Source of the DNA: SZUA-35 sp964351995
GTDB lineage: Bacteria; Actinomycetota; Acidimicrobiia; Acidimicrobiales; SZUA-35
Assembly (NCBI GenBank): GCA_964351995.1
Contig: CAYGQE010000001.1
Coordinates: forward strand, 124,001-188,000
Reading direction: 5' to 3'
DNA: 64,000 nt
The notes beneath the pieces are model-generated. The model was not told where the DNA came from and searched no databases. It was given only the letters and a program-made list of their open reading frames with translations. Positions within the stretch are counted from its first letter, which is position 1. Each line of letters begins with the position of its first letter. Position numbers and translations under genes: made by a program. Positions 34,066 to 42,159 of the stretch are shown piece by piece.

Positions 34066-35667
34066 TCAGATACCAAGCACGCGATTGCGCCCCGCGCGTT
34101 TTGCGTCGTAGAGCGCCGTGTCGGCCAGGCGAATCAGCTCGCGCACGCCAACCAATGGGCCATGAGCCACACCGGCACTGACGGTGACGTTCAAGCCAGC
34201 GGCAACCTGGCCCCAATCAAAGGTGGTGATGGCCATGCGAATGCGCTCGGCCAAGCCCATGCCTGCTTCGCCGTCGAGTCCTGGCAGCAAGATCACGAAT
34301 TCCTCACCGCCGAATCGGGCGACGGGTGTCTCCGCCCGCACGACGTTCCGCAGGATCTTTCCGACCTCTCCGAGGACGACATCACCGGTCTGGTGACCAA
34401 AGGTGTCATTCACCTCTTTGAAGTGGTCGAGGTCGAGGACGATGACGGATCCCCGGCCGCCCTGCCTGGTGAGATCGTCGAGTTGAAGCTCGAGCCACCG
34501 GCGCGTGGCGAGACCGGTGACCGGGTCTTCAGCAGCCTGTTTGGCAAGATCCTCGGCGCGACGTCGGAGCTGTGAGCGTGCCAGTTCGAGTTCTGCTCGG
34601 CGAGAGATCTGCACTGCCAGGCGGGCCCCTTGGTACTGCTGCCAATACCGGCTGAGCTTGGCGACTTCACGCACATCATCGAGCGCACCGGCGAGGTCGC
34701 CAGTCATGGCGCGGGCGTTCGAGCGTTCGTTGAACGCCCGGATGATGCGATGCTCGTCGCCGGTTCGAACCAGCTCAGGCACGGCATTGTCGAGCAGAAT
34801 GGAGGCTCGCTCTGGCTCTCCGAGATTGCGCAGGACCGTGGCCGTGACCAGACGGTGCCAAGCGATGAGGCGAGGCGCCGTGTTCGGGGAGGCCTCGCCG
34901 CCTTGTTCGAGCAGGATCAGCGCGCCCAGCAATCCGGACTTTTCGGTTGCGGCCATGGTGGTGGCACGGGGGTCGGGCCCGAGGTGCTCGAGCAGGATCC
35001 GTTCTGAGCGCATGCCCGAGCCGAGAACGGCTCGTTCCATGGCTCCCGCACCGGGTGAGACCAACCACTGGATGGCGTCGTCGATGTCGCCTTCGAACTC
35101 ACGCCGTCGGTCGTCTTCGATCTGGCCGGAACGGATGGCTTCGACGGCGCAGTAGCCGAGTGTGTAGGCCGTGATCGAACGACTGCTGCGATCCGGCTGT
35201 TCCATTGCGCCCTTGAATGCACGTCGGGAAGAGTTGATCGCCAGGTCGAAGGCAGAGAACTGGGCGAAGAGCAGCGCCATGCCGTTCGCAGCTCGAACGA
35301 GGTTTTCATCGTTCAAGTCGTGGTCAGGGATGAGGACCATCGCGTCGACGGCGAGGTCGAGTGCGGTGGCCATGTCGCCGGTTCGCTGGACCATGCCCGC
35401 AGCGCAGGCCATGGCAAAGGCAGCAGCGCTGTTGTCGCCGGCTTCCAAGAGATACTTGACGCTGGCCTTCGAGTCCTCGGCAGCGGGCCGGATGTCCGAT
35501 GCGCCTTGTTGGACCACCCCGCGAGCGAGCAGGAGGTGTCCGATGTGGCCGGGATCTGTGGACTCGGCAATGGCGTCGTTGAGCATGCGGATCACGTCGC
35601 TCGGGTCGTCCAGGAACGCGGCAGGGCGCGACGCAATGACCAATTGCTTGACTCTTGCTGAATCCAC
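34066..35667 (-). CDS. diguanylate cyclase with helical-repeat sensor
   Basis: A 533-residue cytosolic protein. Residues 1-365 are predicted all-helical with TPR-like spacing and end in a coiled-coil-like stretch (ARSQLRRRAEDLAKQAAEDP). The last ~165 residues are a GGDEF domain: DPVTGLATRR, DLDHFKEVNDTFGH, and intact RFGGEEF. Position -5 of the inhibitory site reads RAET, not RxxD, so product inhibition is not expected. It should make c-di-GMP from GTP. GTG 35667 is chosen because the longer frame would run into the divergent hydrolase gene that starts at 35741. Confidence 0.9.
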   Translation of the reverse strand: MDSARVKQLVIASRPAAFLDDPSDVIRMLNDAIAESTDPGHIGHLLLARGVVQQGASDIRPAAEDSKASVKYLLEAGDNSAAAFAMACAAGMVQRTGDMATALDLAVDAMVLIPDHDLNDENLVRAANGMALLFAQFSAFDLAINSSRRAFKGAMEQPDRSSRSITAYTLGYCAVEAIRSGQIEDDRRREFEGDIDDAIQWLVSPGAGAMERAVLGSGMRSERILLEHLGPDPRATTMAATEKSGLLGALILLEQGGEASPNTAPRLIAWHRLVTATVLRNLGEPERASILLDNAVPELVRTGDEHRIIRAFNERSNARAMTGDLAGALDDVREVAKLSRYWQQYQGARLAVQISRRAELELARSQLRRRAEDLAKQAAEDPVTGLATRRWLELQLDDLTRQGGRGSVIVLDLDHFKEVNDTFGHQTGDVVLGEVGKILRNVVRAETPVARFGGEEFVILLPGLDGEAGMGLAERIRMAITTFDWGQVAAGLNVTVSAGVAHGPLVGVRELIRLADTALYDAKRAGRNRVLGI

Positions 35668-35740
35668 ACCGGAGCATCGGCATCCCGGCCCAAAACAATG
35701 AGCTTCAATGTTGTGTCGATCTGATGGAAGACTCGCCCGC

Positions 35741-36526
35741 ATGTATGAAATCCGGGGCGCAGTTCTTTCCACCGATCGCAGCGGCGTGGGACCAACGCTC
35801 GTCTGGGGCCACGGTCTCACCAGCAGCCGGGCGAGCGAAGACGCATTTCCCCTGATCAGGTGGGACGAGGTGCGAGCCAGTGCCGATGTGGTGCGGTACG
35901 ACGCCAGAGGTCACGGCGAGTCGGCGTTCACCGCCGATGGGTACGGGTGGGACGAACTCGCGCTGGACCAGCTCGGATTGTGCGACGAGCTGGAGATCTC
36001 TGCCGCAATCGTCGGCGGTGCGTCGATGGGGGCAGCAACCGCTCTCCATGTCGCCACGATCGCTCCCGAGCGGGTGCGGGCCCTCGTGCTGATGATCCCA
36101 CCAACGGCATGGGAGACCAGGGCGGCTCAGGCCGGGGTTTATGTCCAGATGGCCGATGTGATCGACGCTGCCGGGGTCGAGCCGCTGATCGCAGCGAGTG
36201 CCGACGTGCCACCGCCCGACCCGTTTGTTTCTGACGGCGGCTGGAAGGAACGCCGGGCCGAAATCCTTCGCTCGGCTGACCCCGTCCGGCTCGCCGGCGT
36301 GTTTCGAGGCGCCGCCAGCGCTGACCTCCCTCCAAGAGCAGCGGTTGCGGCCATCACCTGTCCGACGCTGATTCTGGCCTGGAGCGGTGATCCCGGGCAT
36401 CCGGTGAGTTCCGCTGAGCAACTTCATGGTCTGATCGATGGTTCGACGGTCCACATTGCGTCGACGAGCGATCAACTCGACACCTGGACCGATCGCATCG
36501 TCGACTTCATCGCCGAGCTTGCGTGA
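35741..36526 (+). CDS. alpha/beta hydrolase, possibly lacking the catalytic His
   Basis: A 261-residue alpha/beta hydrolase. WGHGLTSS gives the oxyanion region, DARGHGES is typical, and the nucleophile elbow is GGASMGAAT (a GxSxG variant). An acid residue follows in WSGDPGHP. At the place where the catalytic His is normally found near the C-terminus the sequence reads ASTSDQLDTW, with no His. The protein may have another residue in this role, act differently or be inactive. It overlaps the MFS gene by four bases (GTGA). Confidence 0.8.
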   Translation: MYEIRGAVLSTDRSGVGPTLVWGHGLTSSRASEDAFPLIRWDEVRASADVVRYDARGHGESAFTADGYGWDELALDQLGLCDELEISAAIVGGASMGAATALHVATIAPERVRALVLMIPPTAWETRAAQAGVYVQMADVIDAAGVEPLIAASADVPPPDPFVSDGGWKERRAEILRSADPVRLAGVFRGAASADLPPRAAVAAITCPTLILAWSGDPGHPVSSAEQLHGLIDGSTVHIASTSDQLDTWTDRIVDFIAELA

Positions 36527-37779
36527 CTGATCACCCGGTTGCAGCGACGCCGCGGGAGCCAACGCCGCGGGCCATCATCTGGCTGACGATGGTGCTGATC
36601 ATGGGTGCGGTCGCCGTCGCCCAAGCATTCGGTCGATTCACCTGGGGCTTGGTGTTGCCGAGCGCTCGCGACGACCTTCTCGGCGGCTCGAACACGCTGG
36701 CGGGTTTCTTCGGCACGTTGAACGTGACCGCCTATCTGCTGGGGACGCTGCTCGTGGCGTGGGCGTCGTCACACCTCTCGTTGGTTGGTTTGATGCGGGT
36801 CGGGCTGGTGGTGTCGTCCTCGGCCCTCGGGATCGCGGCGTTCGCCCCCTCGGGCCCGGTGCTCGCCATTGCCCTGTTCGCCATGGGGATCGGCGGCGCC
36901 ATCATCTGGATTCCTGCTCCCGCCATTGCGGCCCGCGTGTTGCCGCCGGAACGGACGGGGCAGGCCATTGGCTTCATTGGTTCGGGCATTGGACTCGGCA
37001 TCGTGACCGCCGGCCAGCTCAGCAATCGGCTGGCTGATCCCGTCCCGGAAGATCCGAGTCGGGCCGTGCTCACCTACCAGACATGGCTTTCTGAGCTGCC
37101 GCTCTGGCAGCGGGTGTATCGGGTCGAGTCGGCGATCGCCCTCGTGGTTTTGGTGCTGGCGTTTTCGTTCCTTCGTTCTGCTGGCGATCGTCCGAGTGGC
37201 GGTGGAGGAGGCTTCGGCGGGTTTGGTGCGTTGCGCCAGGTCCGAGGCTGGGTGCCGCTGACCATCGCCTACGCCTCCTTCGGCTTTGCCTACATCCTGG
37301 TGATCGCCTTTCTCGTGGCTCGGCTCGAAGACGATGCCGGCTTCAGTAGTGACAGTGCCGCCGCCATGTTCTCGGTGTTGGGCGTGGCCACGGTCCTCGG
37401 CGGGGTGACGCTCGGACCGCTCTCTGACCGCATCGGGCGACGGATCACGATCACGGGAGCCTTCTTGGCCTTTGCGGCCTGCACGTTGTTGCTGTTGACC
37501 GGCGGCCAGCCGTGGGTGGCGATTGCCGTGTTCGGTGTCGGCATGATGTTCAGCGGCGTGCCGTCACTGATCACCGCGCACGTCGTCGACAACACCACAC
37601 CGCAGACCTACGGCCCGGCATTCAGCGCCGCCACCCTCACCTTCGGAGTGACACAGATGGTTTCCCCGCAGATCGGCGGCGCTATCGCCGACCTTGCTGG
37701 CTCGTTCACCCCCGTTTTCATCCTCTCCGCCGTTGTCTCCTGCATCGGCGCGCTGGCGTCGAGTCGGTTGCCCGATTAG
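36523..37779 (+). CDS. MFS transporter (YbfB/YjiJ-like)
   Basis: A 418-residue major facilitator with twelve hydrophobic segments in two bundles and a central Gly-rich cytosolic loop (SGGGGGFGGFG) instead of the usual long charged loop. The loop 8-9 motif GPLSDRIGRR matches the family signature in the second half. GTG 36523 overlaps the hydrolase stop, indicating co-expression with it. Members include sugar and drug permeases; the substrate here is unknown. Confidence 0.88.
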   Translation: MTDHPVAATPREPTPRAIIWLTMVLIMGAVAVAQAFGRFTWGLVLPSARDDLLGGSNTLAGFFGTLNVTAYLLGTLLVAWASSHLSLVGLMRVGLVVSSSALGIAAFAPSGPVLAIALFAMGIGGAIIWIPAPAIAARVLPPERTGQAIGFIGSGIGLGIVTAGQLSNRLADPVPEDPSRAVLTYQTWLSELPLWQRVYRVESAIALVVLVLAFSFLRSAGDRPSGGGGGFGGFGALRQVRGWVPLTIAYASFGFAYILVIAFLVARLEDDAGFSSDSAAAMFSVLGVATVLGGVTLGPLSDRIGRRITITGAFLAFAACTLLLLTGGQPWVAIAVFGVGMMFSGVPSLITAHVVDNTTPQTYGPAFSAATLTFGVTQMVSPQIGGAIADLAGSFTPVFILSAVVSCIGALASSRLPD

Positions 37780-37813
37780 ACCTGAACGCACCCCAACCGA
37801 AGAGGTGCACGAG

Positions 37814-38899
37814 ATGACTGACATGCCAAGCCCCGCCACGCTGCCCGGTCGACTGGCAGACCCGGAACGATCGCTCGGCACCGACCCTCGATCCGACCCG
37901 CGTATGGCTGCGGCGATGGTGGCGCTCGGCATGGACGCCTTGGCGCTCGAGACGCCGGTCACCGCTGACTCGTCGATCGAAGAGATCTACGCCCACTGCC
38001 TCGAAGCCGAAGCTGGCTTCGGCGCGCTCGGCAACGTCTTGAGCGTGGCGACACCGGCAACCGAGGGCGTCACCTCTCGCACCGAAGTGATCACCGGCTC
38101 CGACGGCAACGAGATCAACCTCTACATCCACACACCAGTCGGGCATTCCGCCGACCAACCGCTGCCGTGCATCGTCCACACTCACGGTGGCGGCATGGTC
38201 ATCTTGAAGGCAGCCGACCCCGGGTACGTCCGCTGGCGCGACGAGCTCGCAGCCACGGGCCTGGTCGTGGTTGGTGTCGAGTTCCGCAACGGTGGTGGCG
38301 AACTCGGAAACCACCCGTTCCCGGCTGGCCTGAACGACTGTGCCAGTGGTGCGCAATGGGTCATCGAGCACCAAGCCGAGCTCGGTGTGTCGAAGGTGAT
38401 CATGTCCGGCGAATCCGGAGGCGGGAATCTCGCAATCGCCACGGTGCTGAAGGCGAAGGCCGACGGTTGGGTCGACCAGATCGCTGGTGTCTACGCCCAG
38501 TGCCCGTACGTCTATGGCGACTACGGCAACCCGTCACCGGATCTCACATCACAATTCGAGAACGACGGGTACTTCCTGAGCATCGCCAACATGGGTGCCC
38601 TCGCCAAGGCCTATGACCCCGACGGAGCCAATGCCACGAATCCGCTGGCTTGGCCCTATCACGCCAGCGCCGATGACGTTGCTGGCCTACCGCCTCACGT
38701 GATCTCGGTGAACCAGCTCGACCCCCTGCGAGACGAAGGCTTGGCCTACTACCGCACGCTGCTCGACGGTGGCGTCAGCGCAGTGAGTCGGACAGTGAAC
38801 GGCACGTGCCATGCGGGGGATTGTTTGTTCTTGGATGCCATGCCGGACGTTTACCGAGCCACCGTCCGCGATATCAAGTCGTTCGCGGACAGCCTCTAG
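37814..38899 (+). CDS. alpha/beta hydrolase-3 family esterase (HSL-like)
   Basis: A 361-residue esterase of the hormone-sensitive-lipase type. The oxyanion motif is HGGGM, the nucleophile elbow GESGGGN is followed by a helix, the acid is in NQLDPLRDEG and the His in GTCHAGDC. An N-terminal cap of ~110 residues precedes the core. ATG 37814 is preceded by AGAGG eight bases upstream. It likely cleaves carboxylic esters; with the acyl-CoA ligase and enoyl-CoA hydratase nearby it may belong to lipid or aromatic-ester use, but that is speculative. Confidence 0.88.
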   Translation: MTDMPSPATLPGRLADPERSLGTDPRSDPRMAAAMVALGMDALALETPVTADSSIEEIYAHCLEAEAGFGALGNVLSVATPATEGVTSRTEVITGSDGNEINLYIHTPVGHSADQPLPCIVHTHGGGMVILKAADPGYVRWRDELAATGLVVVGVEFRNGGGELGNHPFPAGLNDCASGAQWVIEHQAELGVSKVIMSGESGGGNLAIATVLKAKADGWVDQIAGVYAQCPYVYGDYGNPSPDLTSQFENDGYFLSIANMGALAKAYDPDGANATNPLAWPYHASADDVAGLPPHVISVNQLDPLRDEGLAYYRTLLDGGVSAVSRTVNGTCHAGDCLFLDAMPDVYRATVRDIKSFADSL

Positions 38900-38930
38900 T
38901 CGTTTTCTGCTCACCGCCCCGGGCGGCGGA

Positions 38931-39190
38931 TGCTCTTCTGCGCTGCGGCGGACTTCGGCCTGGGGTGGGTGCTCTTCTGCGCTGAGCTCTCGGTCCGGGG
39001 CAGGTGCTCTTCTGCGCTGAGTTCTCGGTCCGGGGCAGGTGCTCTTCTGCGCTGCGGCGGACTTCGTCCGAGTCCTCGCTCCGAAGACACCTACCCCGGG
39101 CCTTGACTTGTTGCGACTTACCCCCCCGGGCCTGCAGCCGGGTCGCTCCAGAACACCGACCCCGGGGCAGTCCGAGTCCTCGCTCTGAAG
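38931..39190. repeat. degenerate tandem repeats in a 380-bp gene-free stretch
   Basis: The gap 38900-39279 holds no convincing gene. The core TGCTCTTCTGCGCTG occurs four times, starting at 38931, 38970, 39005 and 39040; the last three are spaced exactly 35 bases apart and share flanks such as TCGGTCCGGGGCAGG. Later GTCCGAGTCCTCGCTCYGAAG occurs at 39066-39086 and 39170-39190, between CCCCGGG-rich segments. Frames through this area give only low-complexity Arg/Pro peptides. It resembles a decaying minisatellite; no CRISPR spacer pattern is present. Confidence 0.8.
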
Positions 39191-39279
39191 CCATCCTTTG
39201 CCCGGGGCTCTGTGCCGGGGCGGCGAGAGGCTGTCTGCGAACGACTGCTTTGCGCTGGTGCCCTCGGACACTGGTTTTG

Positions 39280-40488
39280 CTAGGTGGTGGTGGCGAAGCG
39301 GTGGGCGAGGTCGAAGACTTGGCGTTGGGCGTGGCTGCCGCCGAGTTGCCAGCGGGATGGCTGGGTTTGTTCGAACAGTGGTGCGGCCTCGGCTGGTCGG
39401 CCGGCGGCGAGGGCGGCCATCGCGGTTGCGGTGTCGAGTCCGACCTCGCTGATGACCCGACTTGCCGTCCCTGAGCGATCGCGCCACGACGCCATGCCGT
39501 CGAGGAGCTCAGTCACTCGGTCATCAGCCCCGGCCCGAGCGAGTGCGTAAGCGAAATGGGCATCGGCGAACGGATGGGTGTGATGCCCGATGCGAACGGT
39601 CGATGGTTCGAGAAGTGGCAACCACCGATCACCGACGTCGACACCGGAGAACTCCAACCGAGCGAGCCCGTCGATGGCATTCGTGAGCGACAGCGTGTCG
39701 ATCGCGTCGCCGGGCTGGATCTCGGTGTCGTACAACTCGAGAAGGCGGCCATGGTTGCCGGTTCGCAGATGAATGATGGCGTGGTGCCACCACAGGTGGC
39801 GAGCGAACGAACCACGAGAGTGGAGCACGTCGTCTCGGCCATCGAACCAGATGAGACCGTCGTCGGTGCGGGCCTGCATCTCGAGGACATGGGCCACCGC
39901 GTGGATCGACCAGAGATCAGACGGATCTGCGTCGCTCGCTGACCGTCCGAGCCGTTCTGCTTCGTCGTAGTCGCCGAGTTCTTCGAGAGCGAACGAGGCC
40001 ATGCCGTCGAGGTAGGTGCGGCGGTCGAGGTCGCCCCACGCATCGATCGAGCGCCGAGTCGACGCCAGCATTTCGGCACACCGACCTCGGCCGAAGAGTG
40101 CGAAGTACTGCATCCGCAGGGCAAACATGTCGGTCGGCCACTGCTCGAGAATCTGTTCCCACCGGGAAATGGCGGCGTCGTTCTCGCCGTCGAGCCAGTC
40201 GGTCAGTGCCGCTCGATGCAACGACTCGCGGGCGTTGACCTCCACGTCGGCCATCCGCTGAGCGACATCAGCAGCCCGCAGGTGATCGGCGGCGGTATTC
40301 GCCTGGGCGAGAAACAGACCCATGACGATGTGAGCCATCGGGGCTGCTGGCTCGGCGACTGCCTCGCCGAGGTGAACGGGTAACTCGGCGTCGAAGGTGA
40401 CGAAGTCATCGATCAATTGCTCGAGGCGGAGCAGTACTTCAGCAGTTGATGCCGTCGTGTCGAGTCCCCAGCGGTCGGTTCGTTGCAT
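39280..40488 (-). CDS. TTC38-like tetratricopeptide protein
   Basis: A 402-residue all-helical protein resembling eukaryotic TTC38 and its bacterial relatives. Family marks: a TPR-like array through residues 80-200 and the conserved SIHAVAHVLEMQARTDDGL segment, then LWWHHAIIHL. It is cytosolic, without signal or membrane segments. The molecular role of this family is not established; the conserved His-rich helices suggest a binding or catalytic pocket. Its start lies seven bases after the stop of the acyl-CoA ligase gene on the same strand, so they form an operon. Confidence 0.85.
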   Translation of the reverse strand: MQRTDRWGLDTTASTAEVLLRLEQLIDDFVTFDAELPVHLGEAVAEPAAPMAHIVMGLFLAQANTAADHLRAADVAQRMADVEVNARESLHRAALTDWLDGENDAAISRWEQILEQWPTDMFALRMQYFALFGRGRCAEMLASTRRSIDAWGDLDRRTYLDGMASFALEELGDYDEAERLGRSASDADPSDLWSIHAVAHVLEMQARTDDGLIWFDGRDDVLHSRGSFARHLWWHHAIIHLRTGNHGRLLELYDTEIQPGDAIDTLSLTNAIDGLARLEFSGVDVGDRWLPLLEPSTVRIGHHTHPFADAHFAYALARAGADDRVTELLDGMASWRDRSGTASRVISEVGLDTATAMAALAAGRPAEAAPLFEQTQPSRWQLGGSHAQRQVFDLAHRFATTT

Positions 40489-40495
40489 GGCTCAG

Positions 40496-42100
40496 TCAGA
40501 CGATGGTGGAGTCGGTCTTGCCCCAGTAGCGGTCTCGCAATATTCGTTTGTAGAGCTTGCCGGTCGGCAGACGGGGGAGCTCGGCTTCGAAGTCGATGGA
40601 CTTGGGGCACTTGTAGCTGGCGAGGCTCTGCTTGGCGAAGGCAATGAGTTCCTCGGCCAGGGCGTCGCCGGCGGCGCCTTCGGTGTCGACACCGGCTGCC
40701 GGTTGGACCACGGCCTTGACCTGTTCGCCCATGTCGGGGTCGGGCACACCGAACACGGCGACATCGGCCACCGACGGGTGAGCGATCAGGAGATCCTCCA
40801 GTTCGCGGGGGTAGATGTTGACCCCGCCGCTGATGATCATGTGGGCCTTGCGATCGGTGAGGAACAAGAAGCCGTCTTCATCGACGTAGCCAATGTCGCC
40901 GAGTGTGGTCTTGCCTCCTGGCAAGGTGGCGTCAGCGGTCTTCTCCGGAGCGTTGTGGTATTCGAACGTGCTGGCACCGGTGAAATAGACGCCGCCCTCC
41001 TCCCCGGGTGGAAGGTCGTTGCCCTCGGGGTCGCAGATGTGCAGCGTGCCCGGTGGCGCAATGCCGACCGAGCCAGGTTTCTGGAGCCACATCTCACTGT
41101 TGATGAAGGTCGAGCCGTTGCCCTCGGTGCCGGCGTAGTACTCGAGCAGCACCGGGCCCCACCATTCGATCATCTCTCGCTTCACTGGCACGGGGCACGG
41201 TGCGGCGGCGTGGATGGCGACTTCGAGACTCGACAGGTCGAACTGGGTCCGCACCTGCTCGTCGAGCTTCAGCATGCGAACGAACATGGTGGGCACCCAC
41301 TGACTGTGGGTGACGCTGTGCTCCTGGATGGCGCGAAGCGCAGCGACCGGATCGAACTTCTCCATGATCACCGTGGTGCCGCCGAGGCGCTGCACCGGCG
41401 TGACGAAAGCCAGCGGTGCAGCGTGATACATCGGCGCTGGTGACAGGTACGTCATGTCGTTGCGATAGGTGAACAGCGTCTGCATGTTGGCCGCTGTGCG
41501 GGGGTCCATCTCGTCCATCGTGTGATCAGGGAGTGGACGCTTGATGCCCTTGGGCCTACCCGTCGTGCCAGAGGAATAGAGCATCGAGGTGCCGGGAGAC
41601 TCATCAGCGATGTGGCTGGTCGGGAAGGCACTCAGCGCGGACTCGTAGTCCTCCCACGTCGGTGTGCCGTCACCGCCGGCACGCTGTTCATCAGTACTTT
41701 TCTCGCCACTGGCCCCGACCATGAGCCATCGCTGCACCCTCGGGGTCTCCGAGACCTGGACCTCGGAGGCCACGCCTGACTTTGCCGCCGAGGTGATGAC
41801 GAGCTCTGCCTCGCAGTCATCGATGATGTACGCGACCTCGGGAGCCGTCAGGTAGCTGTTGATGGCGGTGATGTAGAGCCCGGACCGCAAGGCGGCCCAT
41901 ACGACTTCCATGTAGTGGATCTGGTTCTCCATGAAAAGAGCGACATGGCCGCCCCGTTCGAGCCCGGCATCTCGAAACAGATGGGCGAGCTGGCTACTTC
42001 GAGCATCGAGCTCGGCGTAGGTCTGCACCTCGCCAGAGCCGGCCATGATGATGGCGGCCTTGTCCGGTGTTGTCTGGGCATGGATTCCTGGATGTGACAC
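40496..42100 (-). CDS. acyl-CoA synthetase (FadD-like AMP-forming ligase)
   Basis: A 534-residue adenylate-forming ligase that activates a carboxylic acid to its CoA thioester using ATP. Motifs in order: the phosphate loop YSSGTTGRPKG, LEYYAGTEG, GDIGYVDEDGF (with the Asp that binds the ribose), DRKAHMIISGGVNIYP, and the catalytic Lys in LPRLPTGKLYKR. Start is GTG 42100. The top neighbours by feel are medium/long-chain or aromatic-acid ligases such as mycobacterial FadD4; chain length cannot be read. Upstream of the TPR gene in the same operon. Confidence 0.92.
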   Translation of the reverse strand: MSHPGIHAQTTPDKAAIIMAGSGEVQTYAELDARSSQLAHLFRDAGLERGGHVALFMENQIHYMEVVWAALRSGLYITAINSYLTAPEVAYIIDDCEAELVITSAAKSGVASEVQVSETPRVQRWLMVGASGEKSTDEQRAGGDGTPTWEDYESALSAFPTSHIADESPGTSMLYSSGTTGRPKGIKRPLPDHTMDEMDPRTAANMQTLFTYRNDMTYLSPAPMYHAAPLAFVTPVQRLGGTTVIMEKFDPVAALRAIQEHSVTHSQWVPTMFVRMLKLDEQVRTQFDLSSLEVAIHAAAPCPVPVKREMIEWWGPVLLEYYAGTEGNGSTFINSEMWLQKPGSVGIAPPGTLHICDPEGNDLPPGEEGGVYFTGASTFEYHNAPEKTADATLPGGKTTLGDIGYVDEDGFLFLTDRKAHMIISGGVNIYPRELEDLLIAHPSVADVAVFGVPDPDMGEQVKAVVQPAAGVDTEGAAGDALAEELIAFAKQSLASYKCPKSIDFEAELPRLPTGKLYKRILRDRYWGKTDSTIV

Positions 42101-42159
42101 GAGGGTCCCCTCTCGGTCGGCCCCAGCCAGCTGGCCGGGGAGTGTGGGGCGAACCTAGT

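Noticed and set aside
38900..39279. Possible CRISPR array
   Set aside because: Copies are contiguous at 35-39-base spacing with no unique spacers between identical repeats; no cas genes nearby.
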